Positions 58,183 to 64,000 of a stretch of DNA of 64,000 bases are shown here, piece after piece. Source of the DNA: Streptomyces griseosporeus (GTDB lineage: Bacteria; Actinomycetota; Actinomycetes; Streptomycetales; Streptomycetaceae); NCBI RefSeq assembly GCF_014656055.1, contig NZ_BNBR01000001.1, positions 434,001 through 498,000 of the forward strand. Reading direction: 5' to 3'. Made by a program: the position numbers and the translations under genes. Under the pieces are notes generated by a model. The model made no database searches, was not told the origin of the DNA, and was given only the letters and a program-made list of their open reading frames with translations. Positions within the stretch are counted from its first letter, which is position 1, and each line of letters begins with the position of its first letter.

Positions 58183-60987
58183 TCAGGCCGTCGGGCGCGG
58201 CGCGAGGCCGAGGGCTGTGAGGGCCGTGTGACCGGTGGCGGTGTGCTCACCGCCGGCGAGGAGCAGGGTGCGCGCCGCCTGGTAGGGGCAGCCGGCCTTC
58301 TCGAACGCCGCCGCGGTGGCCAGTTGTCCCGGCAGGTCGCCGTCGAGCAGCGCCTGCGCGCGGTCGACCTGGGCGGTGGCGACCGGGTTCCCGGCGACCA
58401 CGGTCCGGGCGGCGGCGATCCGGGCCGGGGCCTCCGGGTGTCCGGCGAGGACGGCCGCCTCCGCCCGCAGGGCCACGTACCAGTGCAGCCAGACCCAGGA
58501 CACCCACTTCCACACCTGCTCGGGCTCCGGCGCGACCCGCTCCAGGGCCGCGTCCGGGTCGCCGTGGTGGAGGAGGACCATGGCGTCGAAGACCGCGCCG
58601 TAGCCGCGACGGTGCTCGGGCTCGTTGCCCGCCTCGTCGACGACCGCGCGCCAGGCCGCCCGGGCGTCGTGGTCGCCGCGCAGGCCGTGGATCATGGCGA
58701 CCGACGCGGCGGCGGGGCCGAGGTGGTACGAGCGCGGACGGCCGCCCCGTTCCCACGCGTCGAGGAAGTGCGCACCGGCGGCGAGCACGTCGTCGCCCCG
58801 GCCCCCGAGCGCGTCCACGACCAATAGCCAGGACCTGGTGTGGTGCCCCACCTCGGCCAGCAGCGGATGGCCGGCGAGCCGGGCGCCCCACTGCCGGGCC
58901 TCCGGCAGCCGGCCGACGCCGACGGCGCTCGCGGCGGCCATGCCCAGGGCGTCCAGCAGCTCGCGCGCGGCGGCCGGGCCGGACGGCAGCGGGCTCAGGA
59001 CGTCGAGCCGGCGGCGGGCGGCGGATGCCGCGCCGGAGGGGTCGCCCGCCCAGGTGCGGGCGCCACAGAGCGCGTCGAGCGCCGCCGACTCGGCAACGGG
59101 GTCGTGTGCGCGGCGTGCGAGGCCGACGGCCCGTTCGGCGCGGCGGACGGTCTCCTCGGTGGTGTTGTCCACCGCTCCCTGGACCGCGCCGTACGCGTCC
59201 GCGATCACCGCCGCCTCGGCCAGCGCGACGGCCGCCTCGGCGCCCGGGTCGCCGGTGGCGGGCAGCGTCCGCGCCGCCGCGAGCAGGTCGGTCACCTCCT
59301 GCCGGCCTGGTATCCGCGCGAAGGTGCTGGAGAAGCGGTATGCGTTGGTGGCGGCCTCCGCCAGGTCGCGTGCCGCGCCGGCGTCGTCCCCGGCCCGGGC
59401 GGCGGCCTCGGCGGCCGCGCGATGCAGGCGGAACATGTCGTCGCCGCACATACGGCACCCGGCCACGGCGGCGGCCTGCCGCAGCGACTCGGCGGCCAGG
59501 GCCGGGGCGTCCGTCAGGGCGGCCGCCTGCTCGTACCGCTGCTGGCTCTCGCCGAGCAAGGTGCGGGAGAAGGCCAGGTCGGCGAGGGACACGGCGAGGC
59601 GGTGGGCGTCCGCGCGGCGTTCGGGACGGCCGGCGGTCCAGGTGAGGGCCGCGCGCAGATCGTCCGCCACGGCGTCGAACCGGGCCCGCCAGTGCGCGCC
59701 GGAGGTCTCGCGGAGAGCCGAAGCCGCCGTCAGGCACCACGTGACGTGCCGGGACCGTACGTCGGTCAGTTCGCCGGCGTCGGCGAGCCGTTCCGCGCCG
59801 TACTGACGGATGGTCTCCAGCGCGTGGTACCGCGTCCCGCCGGCCGGGGACGGGGTCACGGCGAGCAGGCTCTGCTCGGCGAGTCTGCCGAGCCCGTCGA
59901 CGACGGCTGCCGGGTCCAGGGGCGGGAAGCCGGCGACGCCGACCGCCGCCTCGGCGGTGAACGGCGCGACGAACACCGACACCCTGCGCAGCAGGGCCCG
60001 GTCGTGCGGTGGCAGCAGGTCATGGCTCCAGTCGAGCACCGCCCGCACCGAGCGGTGCCGGTCGTCGGCGCGGGTTCCGCCGGTCAGGATCCGCAGCGGG
60101 TCGGCGAGACCGGCGGCGAGGCCGTCCAGACCGAGCGTGGCCCAGCGCGCGGCGGCCAGTTCGATGGCGAGGGCCACGCCGCCGAGGCGTTCGCAGACGG
60201 CGACGACGCCCTCGCCGTCGGCCGGACCGGGCGGCAGGCCGACGGCCGCGGCCCGCTCCATGAACAGGGCGACCGCCTCGGAGTCGTCGCCGCCGTCCCG
60301 GGACAGCGGCGGCAGGGGGAAGACGCGTTCGAAGGGGACCATGAGGCGGGCCCGGCTCGTCACGAGGACGCGCAGCCGCGGGCAAGCCGCCAGCAGCCGC
60401 TCCAGGAACGGCGCGACGCCGTCGCGGACGTGCTCGCAGTTGTCCAGCACGAGCAGCGCCCGCCGGTCCGCGAGCGCGGCGGACACGGCGTCGTCGAGGT
60501 CGCGCCCGGGCTGCTCGCCCACCCCGACGGCGGCGGCGACCGCGGCCCCGACCCGGCCCGGTTCGGTGACCGGCACGAGGTCGGCGAACCACACCCCGTC
60601 GGCGAAGTCGTCCGCCGTGTCCGCCGCGACGGCCAGCGCCAGGCGGGTCTTGCCGACACCGCCCGGGCCGGTCAGCGTCACCAGCCGGTTCGCCTTCACC
60701 GCCTCGGCCAGGTCCCCGCGCTCGCGCACCCGTCCGACGAACGACGTCAGCGGCGCCGGCAGCGCGGGCGCCGAGCGTGCCCGGCCGGTCCCGCTGTCGG
60801 CCTCGGCCGCGTGCCGGGCGAGCGCCCGCCGGTCGGGCAGCGCGAGCTTGCGCAGCAGGGAGGAGACGTGCGACTCGACGGTGCGTACGGAGATGAACAG
60901 CCGGGCGGCGATCTCCGCGTTGCTCAGGTGCTCCCCCAGCAGGGCGAGAACGTCGGCTTCCCGGGCGGAGATCACTGGAGTGGACAC
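58183..60987 (-). CDS. LuxR-type regulator with NB-ARC-like ATPase and TPR-like region
   Basis: 934 residues. Unusually the LuxR helix-turn-helix is at the N terminus ([49 protein letters not shown], about 5-55). A P-loop ATPase follows ([17 protein letters not shown], about 105; [19 protein letters not shown] read as [24 protein letters not shown]), then a long helical region with TPR character. These are signal-transducing ATPases with SARP/AfsR-like logic. GTG 60987 fits a leaderless promoter; the open frame runs to 62565 but crosses the divergent gene. Confidence 0.88.
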   Translation of the reverse strand: MSTPVISAREADVLALLGEHLSNAEIAARLFISVRTVESHVSSLLRKLALPDRRALARHAAEADSGTGRARSAPALPAPLTSFVGRVRERGDLAEAVKANRLVTLTGPGGVGKTRLALAVAADTADDFADGVWFADLVPVTEPGRVGAAVAAAVGVGEQPGRDLDDAVSAALADRRALLVLDNCEHVRDGVAPFLERLLAACPRLRVLVTSRARLMVPFERVFPLPPLSRDGGDDSEAVALFMERAAAVGLPPGPADGEGVVAVCERLGGVALAIELAAARWATLGLDGLAAGLADPLRILTGGTRADDRHRSVRAVLDWSHDLLPPHDRALLRRVSVFVAPFTAEAAVGVAGFPPLDPAAVVDGLGRLAEQSLLAVTPSPAGGTRYHALETIRQYGAERLADAGELTDVRSRHVTWCLTAASALRETSGAHWRARFDAVADDLRAALTWTAGRPERRADAHRLAVSLADLAFSRTLLGESQQRYEQAAALTDAPALAAESLRQAAAVAGCRMCGDDMFRLHRAAAEAAARAGDDAGAARDLAEAATNAYRFSSTFARIPGRQEVTDLLAAARTLPATGDPGAEAAVALAEAAVIADAYGAVQGAVDNTTEETVRRAERAVGLARRAHDPVAESAALDALCGARTWAGDPSGAASAARRRLDVLSPLPSGPAAARELLDALGMAAASAVGVGRLPEARQWGARLAGHPLLAEVGHHTRSWLLVVDALGGRGDDVLAAGAHFLDAWERGGRPRSYHLGPAAASVAMIHGLRGDHDARAAWRAVVDEAGNEPEHRRGYGAVFDAMVLLHHGDPDAALERVAPEPEQVWKWVSWVWLHWYVALRAEAAVLAGHPEAPARIAAARTVVAGNPVATAQVDRAQALLDGDLPGQLATAAAFEKAGCPYQAARTLLLAGGEHTATGHTALTALGLAPRPTA

Positions 60988-60993
60988 GCGATC

Positions 60994-60999
60994 ATTATC
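60994..60999 (-). promoter_or_regulatory. -10 box for a leaderless LuxR-ATPase transcript
   Basis: Minus-strand GATAAT is six bases before GTG 60987 and there is no ribosome site. This supports the chosen start. Confidence 0.55.
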
Positions 61000-61036
61000 G
61001 GTCGTGGCGGTGTCCGTCGTGGGCCTCGCGTCGGTT

Positions 61037-61068
61037 TCCGTGGCGGACTCCGTGGCGGTTTCCGTGGC
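61037..61068. promoter_or_regulatory. TCCGTGGC repeats, 12-bp period, in the LuxR / PNPOx divergent promoter
   Basis: TCCGTGGC occurs at 61037, 61049 and 61061, exactly 12 bases apart, about 40-80 bases upstream of the regulator start. The same core and period occur at 57585-57625. Confidence 0.65.
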
Positions 61069-61138
61069 CGGCACGGAGGCGGTGGGCGACCGGTCCGGGA
61101 GAGGCTGCGGCCAGGACCCACGACCGAGAGGAACGACC

Positions 61139-61642
61139 ATGACGACGACGCCTCCCACCGCGCACAAGGACACCCCTGCGGCTCCGGCGGGTCCGGAACC
61201 CCGTTCCCGTGCCCGGCGTCGGCGCGACACCGAGGGGCGCCTCGCCCACGACGTCGACGTGTGGGTGGCGAGCGCCTCGGCGGACGGCGTGCCGTACCTG
61301 GTGCCGCTGTCGTTCGACTGGGACGGCGAGGCGCTGCTGGTGGCGACGCCCGCGGACAGCCCCACCGGCCGGAACCTGGCCGGCACCCGGGTGGCGCGCC
61401 TGGCGCTGGGCCATACCCGCGACGTGTCGGTGATCGACGGCGAGGTGGCCGACGTGCTGGAGATGGACGCGCTGCCGAGGGAGCGGGGCGACCGGTTCGC
61501 CGTACGCACCGGGTTCGACCCGCGCACCCTGGCGACGCCGTACCGCTGGTTCCGCATCGTCCCCCGGCATGTCCAGGCCTGGCGTGAGGAGAACGAACTG
61601 TCCGGCCGCCGGCTGATGCGCGAGGGGCGCTGGCTGGTGTGA
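61139..61642 (+). CDS. Pyridoxamine 5'-phosphate oxidase-family protein
   Basis: 167 residues with a split-barrel flavin-binding fold: [48 protein letters not shown]...[25 protein letters not shown] and [20 protein letters not shown]. This is the PPOX class that binds FMN or F420 and reduces small substrates. ATG 61139 has GAGAGGA upstream. It is divergent from the LuxR-ATPase gene, with TCCGTGGC repeats between, so it is a likely target. Confidence 0.85.
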   Translation: MTTTPPTAHKDTPAAPAGPEPRSRARRRRDTEGRLAHDVDVWVASASADGVPYLVPLSFDWDGEALLVATPADSPTGRNLAGTRVARLALGHTRDVSVIDGEVADVLEMDALPRERGDRFAVRTGFDPRTLATPYRWFRIVPRHVQAWREENELSGRRLMREGRWLV

Positions 61643-61685
61643 CGGGCGGCCGACGCGTCGCGCCGGCCGCGTGACCGCCCGGGGC

Positions 61686-61713
61686 CGGCACGCCGTGCCG
61701 CGGCGGCGTGCCG
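61686..61713. terminator. Convergent hairpin terminator
   Basis: CGGCACGCCG (61686-61695) and CGGCGTGCCG (61704-61713) form a perfect 10-bp stem with an 8-base loop between the converging PNPOx and hemerythrin genes. No U tract. Confidence 0.6.
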
Positions 61714-61727
61714 TGACGCCGGCTGCC

Positions 61728-62291
61728 TCAGCCCTGCTTTCCGCGGCCGGTGAGCATGTCGCGCAGGCGGTCGACCAGGCCGGCACCGGGTGCGAGGAGT
61801 TTGTTGGCGGGCGGGGTGTCCGGCGCGGACGGGTGCGGCCGGGTGGGCGCGTGCTGCTTGGCCGTGCGGACCTTGTCGCCCAGCTCCCGCAAGGCGTCGG
61901 CGGAGCAGACGTCGGCCAGCATCGGGAAGACCCGGTTCTCCTCGTCGCTGACGTGGCCCGCGACGGCGTTCTTCAGCCGCAGGATCAGCGTGTCGAAGCG
62001 ACCGTCGCCGGGCCGGCAGTCCTCCAGCTCCTTGAGCATGCGCTCGACTTCGCCGTGCTCGGTGATCTCCTGGTCGGCGAGGTCGTCTCCCCCGTCGACG
62101 TACCGGCGTACCGTCGGGTACAGGTACTGCTCCTCGGCCACCGAGTGCCGGACCAGTTCCATGGTGAGCCGGTCCGCCAGTTCGCGTCGCCGTTCGTCCG
62201 CCCCGGGCAGCGCTTCGATCTGCGCGAAGAGTTCCTCCACCTCCCGGTGGTCCGCCGTCAGTTCCTCGATGACGTTTCCGCCGTGTCCCAT
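61728..62291 (-). CDS. Hemerythrin-domain protein
   Basis: 187 residues. The HHE cation-binding fold is clear: [59 protein letters not shown], and [18 protein letters not shown] with His/Glu iron ligands. The C-terminal tail is basic and Pro-rich. Likely oxygen, NO or redox sensing by a di-iron centre. ATG 62291 has GGAG. It is the second hemerythrin of the window (the first ends with a Rho-N tail at 48593). Confidence 0.88.
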   Translation of the reverse strand: MGHGGNVIEELTADHREVEELFAQIEALPGADERRRELADRLTMELVRHSVAEEQYLYPTVRRYVDGGDDLADQEITEHGEVERMLKELEDCRPGDGRFDTLILRLKNAVAGHVSDEENRVFPMLADVCSADALRELGDKVRTAKQHAPTRPHPSAPDTPPANKLLAPGAGLVDRLRDMLTGRGKQG

Positions 62292-62537
62292 GGTTCTCCA
62301 CTCGTCGTCTTCGAAAGGAAGGCCGGCTGTGTGCGGCACCCCACCCGGCACCGATACCTTCCACGCGGGCGGCGGCGACCTCACGCGACTCAGGCACTTC
62401 ACCCCGGTGGCCGACGGAACCCGGCCGGTCGCCCCGAGGGCGCCGCGTCGAAGAGCCGGACGTTGCCTGGCACCCCGTGCCGGGTTCGCGGACATGCATG
62501 TCAGTAAGGTGGGCATGCGCAGGAACGGGAGGGACCG

Positions 62538-63320
62538 GTGAGAGCGGCACACACTCTGGCGACACTCGACGAGATCGGCTCTGGCGACCACGTATGCCAG
62601 TTGCTGGGGCCCGCCGACGACGTCATGGACCGAAGCAGGGCCTTCGTCGCGGACGGGGCACTCTTCGGGGACAAGGTCGTGATCGTCGGATCGGCGGTCA
62701 CCGCCGGCAGCGAGTTCGCCCCGATGGTGCTCGACCCGTCCCGGACGGGCGGCTCCCTCCTCGCCGCGGTGCGCCGCGAGGCGGCGAGCGCCGGGCGGGA
62801 GGGCTTCCGTTCCCTGCGGGTGCTCCACCATGTGACACCCGGCACCGGCGCCGGAGAGCCGGAGCGGTTGTTGCGCAGTGAGCTCGATCTGGAGGAGTTC
62901 GCCGCCGACAGCGGGGCTCTGGTGGTGTGCGCGTACAGCGGTGCCGACTGGGACGCATCTACACTGGAACAGGTCAGGTGTGTGCATCCCCACCACCTGG
63001 GCAGCCGTCCGGCGTCACCGGCGTTTCAGGTGTACCGGACGGGAAAGGACGGCTGGACCGTGGACGGGGTCATCGACAGCGACGGTGCCGCGGCGTTCGG
63101 GGCCATCCTGCGTACGCTGCTTGCGCAGACGGCGACCGTGCGTCTGCTCTGCCGTGACCTGGAGTTCTTCGACGCGGCGGGAATGAGCGCGCTGGCCGAC
63201 GCGGCCCGGCTGCTCCCGGACCGCAAGGTCGTCCTGGAAGGGACCAACGACACCGTACGGCTGGCCTGGGAGCTGTCCGGCTTCGCCGCGCCCGCGGTTC
63301 CGGTGGTGATGGCGCCGTGA
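62538..63320 (+). CDS. MEDS-STAS protein, anti-sigma antagonist-like
   Basis: 260 residues. N-terminal MEDS domain ([41 protein letters not shown]), a sensor module found in actinomycete DcmR-type proteins, followed by a STAS domain ([68 protein letters not shown]). The Asp-Ala-Ala-Gly-Met-Ser loop holds the Ser usually phosphorylated in anti-anti-sigma factors. GTG 62538 follows GGGAGGGA. It overlaps the next gene by four bases (GTGA), a coupled sigma-control pair. Confidence 0.88.
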   Translation: MRAAHTLATLDEIGSGDHVCQLLGPADDVMDRSRAFVADGALFGDKVVIVGSAVTAGSEFAPMVLDPSRTGGSLLAAVRREAASAGREGFRSLRVLHHVTPGTGAGEPERLLRSELDLEEFAADSGALVVCAYSGADWDASTLEQVRCVHPHHLGSRPASPAFQVYRTGKDGWTVDGVIDSDGAAAFGAILRTLLAQTATVRLLCRDLEFFDAAGMSALADAARLLPDRKVVLEGTNDTVRLAWELSGFAAPAVPVVMAP

Positions 63321-64000
63321 GCTCGCCGTCCCGCCCCGCTGTCCCCTCACCCGAGCCCCGGACCGGGTACCGGCACGAGCTGTACCCGTACTCGGGTCCG
63401 GACGAGTTCCTGGAGGGCACCCTGGGGTTCATCCAGGACGCCCTCGACGGTGACGAAGCCGTGGTCGTGGCTGTCCCCCACCGCAAGGCCGCCCTGTTGC
63501 GCGCCGAGCTGCCCGAGCACAAGGCCGTCCGCTATGTCGACACCACCGGCGTGGCGCGCCACCCCGGCCGGCTCATCGGAGCCTGGCAGGAGTGGATCAG
63601 GGAGCACACGTCCCAGGGGCGTCCGGTGCGTGGCATCGGCGAGTCGCCCTGGGAGGAGGCCCGCAGCCGCCCCGAGGTGGAGCAACTGCGGTATCACGAA
63701 TGGCTCCTCAACAAGGCGTTCGCCGACGGTCCGGCCTGGTGGCTGCTGTGCCCCTACGACACCGCCGGCGAGTCGGCCGCGGTGCGTGAGATGGCCCGCT
63801 GCCACCCGGAGATCCGTACCGCCGACGGCACCAGCCCGTCGCAGGACTACGACCCGCAGGCTCCGTTCGCCTTCGCTCCGCTGACCCACCCCTGCGATCC
63901 GTACGACGAGTTCGTCTACACCCAGGGTGACCTGTCCGCGCTGCGCGAGAAGATCGCGGCCTGCGCCCAGCAGCACGGCCTGAACGGTCGCCGGCTGCGC
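63317..64000 (+). CDS. RsbA-type MEDS anti-sigma regulator, partial
   Basis: 228 codons before the right edge. MEDS domain: YRHELYPYSGPDEFLEGTLGFIQDALDGDEAVVVAVPHRKAALLRAEL...VRYVDTTGVARHPGRLIGAWQEWIREHTSQGRPVRGIGESPWEEARSRPEVEQLRYHEWLLNKAFADGPAWWLLCPYD. Family members (RsbA) continue into a histidine-kinase-like ATPase domain that binds sigma factors; that part lies outside the window. GTG 63317 overlaps the stop of the MEDS-STAS gene, so both act together, probably as switch protein and antagonist. Confidence 0.85.
   Translation, partial: MSSPSRPAVPSPEPRTGYRHELYPYSGPDEFLEGTLGFIQDALDGDEAVVVAVPHRKAALLRAELPEHKAVRYVDTTGVARHPGRLIGAWQEWIREHTSQGRPVRGIGESPWEEARSRPEVEQLRYHEWLLNKAFADGPAWWLLCPYDTAGESAAVREMARCHPEIRTADGTSPSQDYDPQAPFAFAPLTHPCDPYDEFVYTQGDLSALREKIAACAQQHGLNGRRLR

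Noticed and set aside
58183..62565. A single 1460-codon minus-strand open frame including the LuxR-ATPase
   Set aside because: The upstream 525 codons overlap the PNPOx and hemerythrin genes and have no protein character. GTG 60987 with its -10 box is the supported start.
1..64000. tRNA, rRNA or phage integration sites
   Set aside because: No tRNA-like arms such as GGTTCRAATCC with matching stems, no integrase and no attachment repeat were seen.

Overview
The window is about 72% GC, with strong third-position G/C bias, GTG and TTG starts, several leaderless promoters, at least one rare TTA codon and many actinomycete families (DUF6233, DUF5133, DUF7144, MEDS, VanRS-type two-component system). 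All of this indicates a Streptomyces chromosome. About 64 genes are supported; no rRNA, tRNA or CRISPR array is visible.

Layout. (1) 0-15 kb: the start of a PEP synthase-like gene, the metY-metX methionine pair, small membrane and lipoproteins, a K+ channel, a VOC protein, an SDR, a divergent ArsR/MFS pair, then a stress or dormancy-type block: flavodoxin, CBS-BON protein, cyclic-nucleotide-domain protein, DUF1918-XRE-PNPOx fusion, ion channel, PPK2 polyphosphate kinase with an overlapping gene of unknown function, and a lone FabF. (2) 16-19 kb: a VanZ-family gene followed by a VanR/VanS-like two-component pair with no vanHAX nearby. (3) 20-35 kb: a coherent sugar locus with beta-mannosidase, an HTH-less LacI-type sensor, GH36 alpha-galactosidase, a five-gene oligopeptide-type ABC transporter, a ROK repressor, a ROK sugar kinase with a GHIGH motif, and ManA. 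The likely job is import of galactomanno-oligosaccharides, intracellular trimming, and conversion of mannose to fructose 6-phosphate. Two promoters in this locus share a 31-bp element placed at the same distance from their start codons. (4) 35-48 kb: desaturase, lactamase-fold lipoprotein, PAP2 phosphatase, kinase-like protein, MFS pumps, a nonsense-mutated gene remnant, HAD, Sir2, an orphan J-protein/GrpE pair, and a TetR/MFS pair. (5) 48-54 kb: SPW protein, hemerythrin, an orphan cytochrome oxidase subunit I (ctaD) with an overlapping membrane gene, a 189-bp inverted-repeat element (MITE-like) that supplies a stop codon, FUSC and ZIP membrane proteins. (6) 54-64 kb: divergent secreted SGNH-ricin esterase and GH5 endoglycoceramidase-like enzyme, a LuxR-ATPase regulator flanked on both sides by 12-bp-phased TCCGTGG repeats, PNPOx and hemerythrin proteins, and a MEDS-STAS / RsbA-type sigma-control pair running off the right edge.

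The most distinctive signals are the co-regulated mannan locus, the phased TCCGTGG repeats around the LuxR regulator, the orphan VanRS-VanZ unit, three arrays of 23-26 bp tandem repeats placed at gene 3' ends, and alternative hairpins in the metYX leader. All functional statements rest on motif recognition by eye; no database search was possible.
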